A DNA stretch of 64,000 bases from contig NZ_WNLA01000021.1 in the NCBI RefSeq assembly GCF_009720865.1, forward strand, positions 1 to 64,000, given 5' to 3'. The DNA is from Pseudoduganella ginsengisoli. Lineage in GTDB: Bacteria > Pseudomonadota > Gammaproteobacteria > Burkholderiales > Burkholderiaceae_D. Both the position numbers and the translations under genes were made by a program. Below are positions 27,956-37,086 of the stretch, piece by piece; the stretch's first letter is position 1, and each line of letters opens with the position of its first letter. Below the pieces are notes generated by a model. The model was not told where the DNA came from. It ran no database searches and was given only the letters and a program-made list of their open reading frames with translations.

Positions 27956-29674
27956 ATGGCCGTGCATGCGCAGGACGATTCCCCGCCCCTGATCGACTCG
28001 ATCGCGGCGCGCCTGCTGCGCATTATCTTCAGCTGTTATTTTGTCGTGACCGTCGTGGTGACGGCCGTGCAGCTGGGCGCCGAATATTCGCATACGCGCA
28101 GCCGCGTGGAAAAGGAGCTGCAAGCCATGCAGCAAACCTTCGGTCCCGGCATTGCCGACGCCATGTGGCGCTACAACGACGACATCTTGCGCGGCATCTT
28201 GTCCGGCATGGCGGAAATGCCGGCCGTGGTGGGCGTGAAGATCACCGATGAAACGGGTGCGCTGGTGCGCGCGGTCGGCACCGTGGTGGATGCAAACGGC
28301 GCGCGCAAACGGGCCGACGCGCAGGGCCATCTGGCAACCGTCACGGAAGGCGACGGCTTCTTTGAAGAGATGTTCAGCCGGGATTTTCCCGTGGTATTCG
28401 TCGATGAACGGGGCGATACGAAACACATCGGCAATTGGACCGTGTATTCGAACCAGCGCGTCATTGTGCGGCAAGTGGAATATGGCTTCCTGCTGATCCT
28501 GATTAACTCCGTCATCAAGACGCTGGCGCTGTGGTTCATCTTCGTGCTGGTGGTGCGGCGCTGGCTGGGCCGCCCGCTGCGCCAGCTCAGTGAATTCGTG
28601 GGCCGCATCAATGTCGATAACCTGGGCGATCCCATCGTGCTGCAAGACCGGGGCCGCAATGAACTGCACCTGCTGGCGGCCAAGCTCAATGAAATGACGG
28701 CCAATATCCGCGACGGCATTGCTGAAAAAGCGGAACTGGTGGCCCGCCTGCAAGACGAGCAGGCCAAGATCCGCCTGCTCAATGAATCGCTGGAACAGCG
28801 CGTGGCCGAACGCACAATGGAACTGGAGCACGACCGCCAGCAACTGGCCACCACCAATGCCCAGCTGGCGCAGGCGCTGGAGACCGTGCAGCGCGCACAG
28901 GAAGAATTGGCGCGCAATGAAAAGCTGACGGCGCTCGGCTCGATGGTGGCCGGCGTCGCGCATGAACTGAACACGCCGATCGGCAACAGCCTGATGGCGG
29001 CTTCCACGCTCAATGACAACGTGCACCGGTTCGCCGCCAGTTTCTCGTCCGGCATCAAACGCTCGGAAGTGGACCGCTTCATCCACGAAGCGTCTTCCGT
29101 CAGCGAGCTGCTGACCCGCAATATCATCCGCGCAGCGGACCTGGTGACCAGCTTCAAGCAAATCGCCGTCGATCAGACCAGTTCGCAGCGCCGCGCATTT
29201 GACCTGGCCAAGGTGGTGCGTGAAAACATCGATGCGCTGATGCCGACCTTGCGCAAGACGCCTTACAAAGTCACGCAGCACGTCGAGCAAGGGCTGGCCA
29301 TGGACAGCTATCCCGGTCCGCTGGGCCAGGTGCTGATCAACCTGATCAACAACGCCGTGATACACGGCTTGCACGAGCGCAGCACGGGGGCAATTGCCAT
29401 CGAAGGCCGCAGTGCGCGCGACGGCTGGATCGAACTGGTGGTCACCGACGATGGCGCCGGCATTGCCCCCGATATCCTCAACCGCATTTATGACCCGTTC
29501 TTTACCACCAAGCTGGGCGCCGGCAGCACGGGACTGGGGCTGAACATCACGCACAACATCGTGACAGGTTTATTGGGCGGCCAGATCCACGTGGACAGCA
29601 CCGTGGGTGAAGGTACGCGCTTTGTCATTACCGTGCCGTGCGTGGCGCCGGCCGCGCGCGAGCATGGCGGGTGA
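27956..29674 (+). CDS. Membrane sensor histidine kinase
   Basis: Kinase of 572 residues. There are two membrane helices (LRIIFSCYFVVTVVVTAVQ, about 20-40, and LLILINSVIKTLALWFIFVL, about 178-198) around a periplasmic sensor of about 135 residues. A HAMP-like segment follows, then a long coiled coil (about 245-325). The phospho-acceptor domain is VAGVAHELNTPIGN (His 336, of the HELNTPIG type). The ATPase has N box NLINNAVIHG, G1 DDGAGIAPDIL and G2 TGLGLNITHNIV. No response regulator is encoded next to it. It is co-transcribed with two periplasmic binding proteins and a porin, so those may supply its ligand. Confidence 0.92.
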   Translation: MAVHAQDDSPPLIDSIAARLLRIIFSCYFVVTVVVTAVQLGAEYSHTRSRVEKELQAMQQTFGPGIADAMWRYNDDILRGILSGMAEMPAVVGVKITDETGALVRAVGTVVDANGARKRADAQGHLATVTEGDGFFEEMFSRDFPVVFVDERGDTKHIGNWTVYSNQRVIVRQVEYGFLLILINSVIKTLALWFIFVLVVRRWLGRPLRQLSEFVGRINVDNLGDPIVLQDRGRNELHLLAAKLNEMTANIRDGIAEKAELVARLQDEQAKIRLLNESLEQRVAERTMELEHDRQQLATTNAQLAQALETVQRAQEELARNEKLTALGSMVAGVAHELNTPIGNSLMAASTLNDNVHRFAASFSSGIKRSEVDRFIHEASSVSELLTRNIIRAADLVTSFKQIAVDQTSSQRRAFDLAKVVRENIDALMPTLRKTPYKVTQHVEQGLAMDSYPGPLGQVLINLINNAVIHGLHERSTGAIAIEGRSARDGWIELVVTDDGAGIAPDILNRIYDPFFTTKLGAGSTGLGLNITHNIVTGLLGGQIHVDSTVGEGTRFVITVPCVAPAAREHGG

Positions 29675-29700
29675 TACCGTGTTTTAAACAGGAGGTGGCC

Positions 29701-30216
29701 ATGAAGCGAATACTCAGTCTGATGTTTTCCCTGCTCTCCGCAACCGCCGCTCATGCTGCCGACACGATCGTCATCGGCGCGGAAGACGACTGGTACCCGT
29801 ATGCCGGCACGGTCGACACCAAGCCCAAAGGCATGGCTGTCGACATCGTCCGGCAAGCTTTCCAGAAAGCCGGCGTGGCCGTGCAGCTGCAATCGATGCC
29901 GTATGCGCGCTGCATGGAGGAAGCCAAGGCTGGCCGCATCTTCGGCTGCTTTGACGCGGCCCGCAACAGCGTGCTGGAACCGCAATACCTGTGGCATGCG
30001 AAACCCCTGTTCATTGCCCGCATCAATGTTTATGCGAACAAGGATGCGGCCGACAAAGGGCTGACGGTGAAAAACCTGGAAGGCAAAACCGTGGCCGTGA
30101 CCCAGGATTATGAATACGGCGAAGCATTCGACACCAACTCAAAAATCAACCGCGTCGTGTCCAAGCACGACGTGCAAGGCTTCCGCCTCGTCAATATCGA
30201 AAATACCTGGAAATAA
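29701..30216 (+). CDS. Shortened paralogue of the operon's binding protein
   Basis: Secreted protein of 171 residues (signal peptide MKRILSLMFSLLSATAAHA, GGAGG before the start). It is clearly paralogous to the gene at 27206: GAEDDWYPYAGTVD, PYARCMEEAKAG, GCFDAARNS, LEGKTVAVTQDYEYGEAFD and VQGFRL correspond in order. It then jumps from QGFRLVN to IENTWK, which looks like the C-terminal IEAKWF of the full-length copy. An in-frame internal deletion of about 75 residues, removing most of the return strand of lobe 1, would explain this. The normal stop and intact spacing to the next gene suggest it is still expressed. It may be non-functional or have an altered role. Confidence 0.75.
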   Translation: MKRILSLMFSLLSATAAHAADTIVIGAEDDWYPYAGTVDTKPKGMAVDIVRQAFQKAGVAVQLQSMPYARCMEEAKAGRIFGCFDAARNSVLEPQYLWHAKPLFIARINVYANKDAADKGLTVKNLEGKTVAVTQDYEYGEAFDTNSKINRVVSKHDVQGFRLVNIENTWK

Positions 30217-30235
30217 ACCTTACCCGGAGAATCCC

Positions 30236-31051
30236 ATGCAGCTGCAACTGCAACGATATGCCGTACTGTGTTCCCTCCTTACCTCCGTATTCCCCATGCA
30301 TTCCGCCGTTGCGGCCGATACCCCCGAACCCGGGTGGAGCAGCAGCGGCAATGTCACGCTGGTTTCCGACTACGTGTTCCGCGGCGTATCCCCGACACAG
30401 GGCAAGCCGATGGCGCAAATGAACCTGGACTTCACGCATTCGGATGGCGCGTACGCGGGGCTGTTTGGTTCGGGCGTGTCGCATGCCGCGTACAACAATG
30501 GCTCCGGCACGGAAATCGACGTGTATGGCGGCTACCGCGCCACCGTGGCGGCCGATACCACCATCGATGCGGGCCTGGTGACGTACTGGTTCCCCGGCGC
30601 GCACTATGCCGCTGCGGGCCGCGACATCAAGTACCACACGCAGGAATGGAAACTGGGCGTCAACGTGGGCGCATTCAACGTCTATGGCTGGGTGAGTTCG
30701 AGCAGCGCGTGGTTCGGCTTTGCCGTCGATCCCGTGACCGGCAAGTACCATTCGACGCGCGGCACCGGCTATATTGAAGCGAACTGGAATCCCGAACTGC
30801 GCCCCGGCACCGTATTGAATTTGCACGCGGGACGGCAAGTGGTGCGCCACCTGGATGGTTTCAATTACTTCGACGTGAAAATCGGCGTCACGCAAACGTG
30901 GGGCAACTGGGCTGTATCAGCCAACGCCACGCACAACAGCGGCAAGGCGGAACGGGGCGGCGCGCCGTATTGGCGCTTCTTCAATGCCGATGGCACGTAT
31001 GAAAACGTGGCCGGGTCAAGGTTTTTTGTGACGGCGGCGCGGAATTTTTGA
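30236..31051 (+). CDS. TorF-family putative porin
   Basis: Outer-membrane beta-barrel protein of 271 residues with a signal peptide (cleavage after SAVAA). The family hallmark is near the N-terminus: GNVTLVSDYVFRGVSPTQGKP with slight breaks (residues about 38-58). Alternating-residue strands run through the rest, and the protein ends in the outer-membrane signature ARNF. CGGAGA lies just before the start. It follows the shortened binding protein by 19 bases and is probably the last gene of that operon. The solute is unknown. Confidence 0.85.
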   Translation: MQLQLQRYAVLCSLLTSVFPMHSAVAADTPEPGWSSSGNVTLVSDYVFRGVSPTQGKPMAQMNLDFTHSDGAYAGLFGSGVSHAAYNNGSGTEIDVYGGYRATVAADTTIDAGLVTYWFPGAHYAAAGRDIKYHTQEWKLGVNVGAFNVYGWVSSSSAWFGFAVDPVTGKYHSTRGTGYIEANWNPELRPGTVLNLHAGRQVVRHLDGFNYFDVKIGVTQTWGNWAVSANATHNSGKAERGGAPYWRFFNADGTYENVAGSRFFVTAARNF

Positions 31052-31267
31052 ACTTCGTTGCATCAAGCAGGGCCTGGGAATCCGAACAGCGTCGGCGCAT
31101 CCTCAATTGCGAGCAAATTAGAGGCATCGATTGCTGTTCGCGTCGAAGGCATGTGCGGTGCACGCACAGGAACATATCCCAAATCAGCCATGGTCTAGCT
31201 CAGTCTATTCTGAGCTATCAGGGTCCAATGCGGTCCAAAAACCGTAGGGAGAAAACGAAAATGGTCC

Positions 31268-31964
31268 ACAACTACAGGGTGAATGTCTAGTTTGATCCAG
31301 ATTCAAAGGGTGAAAGTCTGAAACGAACCATATTTCATTTCGTCGGTCCAATCTTTAGACACTTTTCGATAGGGAGTGAATCATGGGATATGAACCGATG
31401 CGGCCAATAAACTTGCCACTTGGGGAGCTTCTGGACCTTGAACTCCACCTGATGAACGTACGCCCTGGCGTCAAGCTGGAGACCTTCATTACTGAGCTGT
31501 TACAGCGCTGGCTGACGATAGATAAAGAGCGGCTCGCACTGCGCACGAATGGGCCGGCAATACGCGGATTTCAATGGAAGAATATCTTCCTGCCGGAAGG
31601 AACTAATCTGCGGACCAGCCATCGCGGCAATGTTGAATTTGCCAAAGTGGTAGGCGACCACATCATTTCCGACGATGGCATATCGTTGACGCCGTCCTTG
31701 TTCGCCAACCGTCGCACCGGCGGACGCAATGCATGGCGTTTTGTATGGCTGCGTTTTCCCGGCAATGATTATTGGATCCGCGCTGCGGACTGCAGAACAC
31801 GCTTTGAAGATCAGCGGCAGCAGCGGTCGGCCAGCAAAATTGAAACTCTTTGAATGCCCCCGTCGAGAGGCGTCTAAAGATTGGTCCAGAGAAACGAAGT
31901 ATGGCCCGTTTTAGCCTCACGCCCCGCAAAACTGGACCGTGTTAGATTTTCACCTTGGATTTGT
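31268..31964. mobile_element. Small non-autonomous element with about 109-bp inverted repeats
   Basis: The left end 31268-31376 is an imperfect inverted copy of the right end 31856-31964. The best block is perfect over 13 bp: CCAATCTTTAGAC at 31348-31360 and GTCTAAAGATTGG at 31872-31884. Most mismatches around it are transitions, as expected for an ageing copy. Each end also carries two short repeats of one motif: AGGGTGAATGTCTAG at 31276 and AGGGTGAAAGTCTGA at 31307 on the left, and their inverted relatives at 31901-31924 and 31932-31956 on the right. Multiple terminal repeats recall IS21-type ends, but no istA/istB gene is present. The only gene inside is the 156-residue unknown. I saw no clear target duplication. 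Confidence 0.65.
31383..31853 (+). CDS. Unknown protein, single passenger gene of the small element
   Basis: I do not recognise this 156-residue protein. Coding is supported by AGGGAG 8 bases before the ATG and by a natural amino-acid composition, unlike the Arg/His-rich shadow frames elsewhere. It has no signal peptide or membrane segment. The N-terminal third is acidic and Leu-rich (LPLGELLDLELHLMNVRPG, then ETFITELLQRWL) and could form helices. The C-terminal half is basic with several aromatic residues (AWRFVWLRFPGNDYWIRA). It is enclosed by inverted repeats and is less GC-rich than its surroundings, which suggests horizontal origin. It has no resemblance I can see to a DDE, serine or HUH transposase. 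Confidence 0.65.
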   Translation: MGYEPMRPINLPLGELLDLELHLMNVRPGVKLETFITELLQRWLTIDKERLALRTNGPAIRGFQWKNIFLPEGTNLRTSHRGNVEFAKVVGDHIISDDGISLTPSLFANRRTGGRNAWRFVWLRFPGNDYWIRAADCRTRFEDQRQQRSASKIETL

Positions 31965-32158
31965 AGACGATTCTCGGCTTACCACTGTCGTTTTTCGACT
32001 GAGTTCGACTCAGGCGGTCCGAAATCGACTCCTCTAGACCGAGGCTGATTGGGGAGGAGCGGGAGGACGTCGCACTGGCACACTACTTCGCCATATGCGG
32101 AATACCATCAACGGCATGATGCCGGACGGCCGACTGCCACGCTACGCGGCCAGCAGTT

Positions 32159-32184
32159 GGGCGCCATCGTCAGGACTGGCGCCC
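32159..32184 (-). terminator. Hairpin downstream of the chemoreceptor gene
   Basis: GGGCGCCA and TGGCGCCC form a perfect 8-bp stem with a 10-base loop, about 20 bases after the chemoreceptor stop. There is no T-run, so termination is only likely. The rest of 31965-32204 holds nothing else I can name. Confidence 0.4.
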
Positions 32185-32204
32185 ACCAGGGCACTTAAGC
32201 CACG

Positions 32205-33845
32205 CTACTTCTTCGTCCCCAAATGAAAATAAGCAATCGCCGCCTGTAATTCCTCGGCCCGCGCGCTCATTTCCTCCGCAGTGGCCGCCAGCTGTTCGGC
32301 GCCCGCCGCGTTGTGCTGCGTGGTCTGGCTCAACTGGCTGATGGCGCCATTGATTTGTTCCAGGCCCGCATTCTGCTCTTCCGACGCAGCCGTGATTTCC
32401 TGCACCAGGTCCGACGTGCGTTTAATGTTCGGCACCATTTCATCGAGCAGCTTGCCGGCCCGTTCTGCCAGTTCCACGCTGTTGCCCGCCACTTCGCCGA
32501 TTTCCTGCGCCGCCACCTGGCTGCGTTCGGCCAGCTTGCGCACTTCGGCCGCCACCACGGCAAAGCCTTTACCGTGATCGCCCGCGCGGGCCGCTTCAAT
32601 GGCGGCATTGAGCGCCAGCAAATTGGTTTGATAGGCGATGTCGTCGATGATCAGGATTTTCTTGGCAATTTGCTGCATGGCTTCCGTGGTCGAGCGCACC
32701 GCTTGACCGCCCTCGCCGGCTTCCGCCGCCGCGCGCGATGCAATGGCGTCCGTGACCTTGGCGTTTTCCGTGTTTTGCGATACGGACGCCGACATCTGTT
32801 CCACCGATGCGCTGGTTTCTTCCACGCTGGCCGCCTGCTGGCTGGTTGCCTGCGACAGCGACTGCGACGTGCCGTTGATTTCCTCGGACGCCTGCGCCAG
32901 CGCTTGCGCACCAGACGCCACTTCGTGCACCACGGATGCCAGCTTGTCCTTCATCTGCTTCATCGCGTACAGCAGGCTGCCATTGTCGCCCTGGCGCAGC
33001 GACAATTCCGCTCCCAGGTTGCCGTCGGCGATTTCGCGCACGATGCCGGCCGCATATTCCGGCTCGCCACCCAGCTGGCGCATCAGGCTGCGGTATAGCC
33101 AGTACATCGCCAGAGCCGAAGCAACGACGGAAAAGCCCAGTAAGCTCAGCGTGGTCCGGTATGCCGCGCCGGCGGCGGCTTCCGCATCTTGCACGGCCTT
33201 GCCGGTACGCTCATCGAGCATTTGCAGGAACTCATTTACCGGCTTCATGATCTTGGCCTTGTTGCGGTGGTACGTCGCGTCGTGCGTCAGCTTGCGCGCC
33301 ATTTCCAGGTCGGGCGTCCCCTTTTTCGTATAGCCGCCCTGGCCATCTTCATACAGCCCTTTGACGGCATTCATGGCGATGGTTTCCGCTTTCACGAGGC
33401 CATCCGATTGCGCCTGCGCTTCCTGCAGCTTGCCCATTTCTTGCTGCGTGAATCCCGCCTCTTTCATCAAGTCCAGCAGCGGCACGGTTTTGCCGGAGCT
33501 GGGCGGCGCCGGTTCACCGGCGGCAATAAAGTCCCAGTAAATGCGCTCGTAATTTTGCGGCCGGGGTTTCTTCCCGGAGCGGATATCAAGGATGTCGAAA
33601 TACTGGCGCTCGTAAGCGGGATCGCCTGTCACGACAAAGGTGCGCGCCAGCCGCGTCAAGTCATCCGAACTCTGGCGCAGCTCGTCGGCCAGCAGGTAAG
33701 ACTGGTAGCGCGACGCATGCGCTGCACTGACTTTGGCTTGTGCGCTGGTGATTTGCAGCAGCCCCCAGTACGTCATACCTGCCAGCGCGGCAACGAGGAG
33801 GACAAACAAGATAATGGTTTTTTTCAGCGACAACGAACGATTCAT
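32205..33845 (-). CDS. Methyl-accepting chemotaxis protein
   Basis: Chemoreceptor of 546 residues. The start at 33845 (MNRSLSLKK) has GGGAG upstream; an earlier in-frame start at 33896 does not. It has TM1 ([21 protein letters not shown]), a periplasmic helical sensor domain of about 40-205, and TM2 ([20 protein letters not shown]). A HAMP-like linker and a signalling domain follow, with the conserved tip [20 protein letters not shown] and [16 protein letters not shown] (about 400-440). There is no C-terminal CheR-tethering pentapeptide; it ends HLGTKK. The sensor ligand cannot be predicted. It is a single gene with no chemotaxis neighbours. Confidence 0.95.
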   Translation of the reverse strand: MNRSLSLKKTIILFVLLVAALAGMTYWGLLQITSAQAKVSAAHASRYQSYLLADELRQSSDDLTRLARTFVVTGDPAYERQYFDILDIRSGKKPRPQNYERIYWDFIAAGEPAPPSSGKTVPLLDLMKEAGFTQQEMGKLQEAQAQSDGLVKAETIAMNAVKGLYEDGQGGYTKKGTPDLEMARKLTHDATYHRNKAKIMKPVNEFLQMLDERTGKAVQDAEAAAGAAYRTTLSLLGFSVVASALAMYWLYRSLMRQLGGEPEYAAGIVREIADGNLGAELSLRQGDNGSLLYAMKQMKDKLASVVHEVASGAQALAQASEEINGTSQSLSQATSQQAASVEETSASVEQMSASVSQNTENAKVTDAIASRAAAEAGEGGQAVRSTTEAMQQIAKKILIIDDIAYQTNLLALNAAIEAARAGDHGKGFAVVAAEVRKLAERSQVAAQEIGEVAGNSVELAERAGKLLDEMVPNIKRTSDLVQEITAASEEQNAGLEQINGAISQLSQTTQHNAAGAEQLAATAEEMSARAEELQAAIAYFHLGTKK

Positions 33846-34010
33846 TATGTCTCCCGGAAAGGATGGATGAACCAGTGACGCACCGGCTTTTCCCATGTAG
33901 CAACACTATCGGAAGGCAAGCCGGCCTCACAAGTTGACCTTCGGTAGCTGTAGTCATTTCACGACGTTGCGGTTAAACTAACATTCCTGCTAGCGGTATA
34001 TTTCAACGGC

Positions 34011-34328
34011 ATGCGTGAGTCCATTCATGATACAGAGCGGTTTGGCGTTCCGGTTGAAAACATCGGGGCAGCCGTGCGCCGCAGCACAGATACGCAACGC
34101 CACCGGACACCCGTTCACCTGCGCGTTCCCACGCGCAAGGAAGTGCGCCACCTTCCCCCGCATGAGTTGGCGCCCCTGCTGATCGGCTGGATGGAGCATA
34201 GCCCGATTGAAATCGTCCCCAGCCGTGGTCAAATCCAGCTGGTCATTGAAGTATTGCTGGACCGGCCCGATGCGGCTGAGATGGCGCCGCTGGTCACTAT
34301 GTGCAGGAATTACAGTTCTGATGCCTGA
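34011..34328 (+). CDS. Possible small unknown protein before the CYTH-CHAD gene
   Basis: A 105-residue open frame whose TGA is followed immediately by the ATG of the CYTH-CHAD gene, so the two could be translationally coupled. The composition is acceptable for a protein (HLPPHELAPLLIGWMEHSP, then RGQIQLVIEVLLDRPDAAE). There is no good ribosome site at its ATG and I recognise no domain. It fills most of the 480 bp between the chemoreceptor and the CYTH-CHAD gene. It may instead be a chance frame. Confidence 0.35.
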   Translation: MRESIHDTERFGVPVENIGAAVRRSTDTQRHRTPVHLRVPTRKEVRHLPPHELAPLLIGWMEHSPIEIVPSRGQIQLVIEVLLDRPDAAEMAPLVTMCRNYSSDA

Positions 34329-35831
34329 ATGGAAACCGAACTCAAACTCACCCTCGCCGCCAAAGATATCCCTGCGCTCAAAGCCCATCCAGTGCTGGCC
34401 GCTGCCGGAGATCCGCATGAAATCGAGCAGCTGGACGTGTATTACGACACGCCGGAGCACGAGTTGTGGCAGCGCGGCTATGCCTTGCGGGTGCGGTGTG
34501 CCAGGGGAAAATACGTGCAGACATTCAAGGGTGGCGGCGCATCCGTGGGCGGCATGCACGTGCGCGATGAGTGGGAATCCGCGCTAGCCGATGGCAAACC
34601 CGATCCGGCCGCATTGGCCCGCCAGGCCGAAGGACACCAGACTGCCAGCGCGTTGCTGGCGCCCGGCGTTGCCGGCAAATTACTGCCGGTATTTACCAAT
34701 ACGACGACGCGTACATTGTGGAATCTGCAGCCTGCGCCAGGCTGCGAAGTCGAATGCGTGCTCGATGTAGCAACTATCCGCTGCGGCAAGCGCCATACGG
34801 CCATGGTCGAAGTGGAGCTGGAATTGAAACGGGGCGAACCTGGACAATTGATAGTCCTCGCACAGGAATTAAACAATGCCGTGGCGCTGCGCATTGAAAA
34901 TGCCAGCAAGGCGGAACGCGGCTATGTGCTGGCCGGCGTGCGGCAGCCCCCAGCCCCTGTCAAAGCCCGTCCCATCGCATTGCGCGCCAAGGCCACGCTG
35001 GATGACGCCTTGCAGCGCATCCTGCAAAACTGCCTGGAACACATGGAAGCCAACGTGGCCGGTGTACTGGCGCAGGATATCGAATACCTGCACCAGATGC
35101 GCGTCGGCCTGCGGCGCTTGCGCGCGGCGCTGCACCTGTTCAAAAGCAAAGTGCAATTGCCCGCCGATTTGCAGCAGGACGTGGACTGGCTGGCCGCGCT
35201 GCTGGGGAAGGCGCGCAACTGGGATGTGTTCATCACGGACACGCTGGACAAGGTGGGCGGCGCGTCATGGAACGCGAGCCGCAGCGCACTGCGGGTAGCG
35301 GCAGCGCAGCACGCCGCCGCCGCACACAAGGCAGTGCAGCGGGCGCTGCATTCGCGGCGCTATACGGGCTTGATACTGGGCTTGGCGGGCTGGATATCCG
35401 GCCGGCAGTGGCGCCAGCCTGCCGATGGCGTGCTGCCGGGCAAGCTCGATAGCCGGGTACATAAAGGCATGCGGCCCTTACTGGCCAAGACGCAGCGGCG
35501 GCTGCACAAGCGGATACGTCGCGTGGACAGCACGGATGCGGCCAGTTTGCACCGGGTCCGCATTGCTGCCAAACAGTCCCGGTATGCGGCGGAGTTTTTC
35601 CAGCCGTTCTTAAAGCAGCGGCCATTAAAGAAGCAGCTCAACCGGCTGGCCACGCTGCAGGAAATGCTGGGCAACTTGAACGATGCGGCCATTGCCGATA
35701 CCTTGCTGGCGCAGCTGGGGCGGGACCACGGCGCGCCTGCCGAAGCCATTGCATTTGCCAGGGGCTATCTGGCCGCAACGGCGGAGCAAAAGATGCGGTC
35801 GATAGGCAAGCCACTGCGCCAGATAAAGTAG
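34329..35831 (+). CDS. CYTH and CHAD domain protein, probable inorganic triphosphatase
   Basis: Cytosolic protein of 500 residues. The N-terminal CYTH domain (about 1-205) starts with the defining ExExK metal/phosphate motif (E2, E4, K6 in METELKL) and continues with VYYDTPEHELWQRGYALRVR and VEVELELKRGEP. The C-terminal CHAD domain (about 220-495) has paired helices with conserved His/Arg: EYLHQMRVGLRRLRAAL and LHRVRIAAKQSRYAAEFF. The family hydrolyses tripolyphosphate (CYTH), and CHAD binds polyphosphate. The start directly follows an in-frame stop and lacks a close ribosome site, so coupling to upstream translation is possible. It has no obvious pathway partner here. Confidence 0.93.
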   Translation: METELKLTLAAKDIPALKAHPVLAAAGDPHEIEQLDVYYDTPEHELWQRGYALRVRCARGKYVQTFKGGGASVGGMHVRDEWESALADGKPDPAALARQAEGHQTASALLAPGVAGKLLPVFTNTTTRTLWNLQPAPGCEVECVLDVATIRCGKRHTAMVEVELELKRGEPGQLIVLAQELNNAVALRIENASKAERGYVLAGVRQPPAPVKARPIALRAKATLDDALQRILQNCLEHMEANVAGVLAQDIEYLHQMRVGLRRLRAALHLFKSKVQLPADLQQDVDWLAALLGKARNWDVFITDTLDKVGGASWNASRSALRVAAAQHAAAAHKAVQRALHSRRYTGLILGLAGWISGRQWRQPADGVLPGKLDSRVHKGMRPLLAKTQRRLHKRIRRVDSTDAASLHRVRIAAKQSRYAAEFFQPFLKQRPLKKQLNRLATLQEMLGNLNDAAIADTLLAQLGRDHGAPAEAIAFARGYLAATAEQKMRSIGKPLRQIK

Positions 35832-35894
35832 CGCCCGCGCTGATGATCACGTTACAATCCCCGCGGTGCAAGTAACAATCAAATCAAGCGGACG

Positions 35895-37043
35895 ATGGCC
35901 ATCATTACCAACATTGAAGACTTGCGCCTGCTGGCGCAGCGGCGCGTGCCACGCATGTTTTTCGAGTACGTCGACTCGGGTTCGTGGACCGAATCCACGT
36001 ACCGCGCCAACAGCAGCGACTTCCAGTCCATTTGCCTGCGCCAGCGCGTCGCAGCGGAACTGAACGCCACCCGCAGCACAGCGACCACACTGGCGGGGCA
36101 AGCCGCCACGATGCCGGTGGCGCTGGCGCCTGCCGGCCTGACGGGCATGCAGCACGCCGACGGTGAAATCCTGGCCGCACGCGCCGCAGCGCATGCGGGT
36201 GTACCGTTCACGCTGTCGACAATGAGCATCTGTTCCATCGAAGACGTGGCGGCCCATGGCGGCGCGCCCTTCTGGTTCCAGCTATACCTGATGAAAGACC
36301 GCGATTTCGTCGAGCGGCTGATTGCACGGGCGCTGGCAGCGGCCTGCCCGGTACTGGTGCTGACCCTGGACTTGCCGGTATTCGGCCAGCGCCACAATGA
36401 CGTGCGCAATGGCTTGTCGGTGCCGCCGCGCCGTTCGTTGCGCACGCTGGCCCACTTGCTGGCGCGGCCACGCTGGTGCGCACGCATGCTGGGTACGCGG
36501 CGGCGCGGCTTTGGCAACATCATCGGACATGCGCGCTCCGTGCCGGATATGGATTCGCTGTCCGCATGGACGACCGAACAATTCCAGTCCACGCATTCGT
36601 GGCGCGACGTGGAGTGGGTGCGTCAACGGTGGCCCGGCAAGTTGATCGTCAAAGGCATCATGGATGCAGAAGATGCGCTGCATGCCTGCGACAGCGGCGC
36701 CGATGCCGTGATCGTGTCCAACCATGGGGGACGCCAGCTCGATGGCGCGCTGTCCAGCATAGCAGCGCTGCCAGCCATTGTGGATGCCGTGGGTACGCGT
36801 ACGGAAGTGCACCTCGATGGCGGCGTGCGCAGCGGGCAGGATGTGCTGCGGGCGCTGGCGCTGGGCGCGCGCGGCGTGCACATCGGGCGGCCCTACCTGT
36901 ACGGGCTTGGCGCGCTGGGCGAGCATGGCGTACGGGCGTGCCTCGACATTATCCGCAAGGAGCTGGAATTGACGATGGCCTTATGCGGGATGAACGACGT
37001 ACACGAGGCCGGGCGGCACGTGCTGGCGAAGCCACTGGCTTGA
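35895..37043 (+). CDS. FMN-dependent alpha-hydroxy-acid oxidase/dehydrogenase (LldD/Hmo-like)
   Basis: TIM-barrel flavoenzyme of 382 residues oxidising an L-2-hydroxy acid to a 2-keto acid. Family elements are FFEYVDSGSWTESTYRAN near the N-terminus, LAPAGLTGMQHADGE, WFQLYLMKDRD, LTLDLPVFGQRHNDVRNG, LIVKGIMDAEDA, and the catalytic/FMN block VSNHGGRQLDGA (active-site His and the following Arg), then LDGGVRSGQDVLRALALGA. A basic loop of about 175-200 interrupts the barrel as in membrane-associated lactate dehydrogenases. It could therefore be a lactate dehydrogenase. Its position facing an aminotransferase and an HPPD-like gene next to NRPS genes also fits a hydroxymandelate-oxidase role. The sequence alone does not decide. 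Confidence 0.9.
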   Translation: MAIITNIEDLRLLAQRRVPRMFFEYVDSGSWTESTYRANSSDFQSICLRQRVAAELNATRSTATTLAGQAATMPVALAPAGLTGMQHADGEILAARAAAHAGVPFTLSTMSICSIEDVAAHGGAPFWFQLYLMKDRDFVERLIARALAAACPVLVLTLDLPVFGQRHNDVRNGLSVPPRRSLRTLAHLLARPRWCARMLGTRRRGFGNIIGHARSVPDMDSLSAWTTEQFQSTHSWRDVEWVRQRWPGKLIVKGIMDAEDALHACDSGADAVIVSNHGGRQLDGALSSIAALPAIVDAVGTRTEVHLDGGVRSGQDVLRALALGARGVHIGRPYLYGLGALGEHGVRACLDIIRKELELTMALCGMNDVHEAGRHVLAKPLA

Positions 37044-37086
37044 AAGGCGGTGGCACTAAGCCGCCATGCACGCGCCGTGTTGGCGG

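Noticed and set aside
31383-31853. Calling the passenger gene a transposase.
   Set aside because: At 156 residues it shows no DDE spacing, HUH motif or recombinase signature.
33990-34559. Minus-strand frame of 189 residues.
   Set aside because: It overlaps the start of the CYTH-CHAD gene in antisense, has a His/Arg-rich shadow composition and no ribosome site.
37044-37086. Short GC stem (GGCGG/CCGCC) between the oxidase and aminotransferase genes.
   Set aside because: The stem is only 5 bp with no T-run; too weak to call a terminator.
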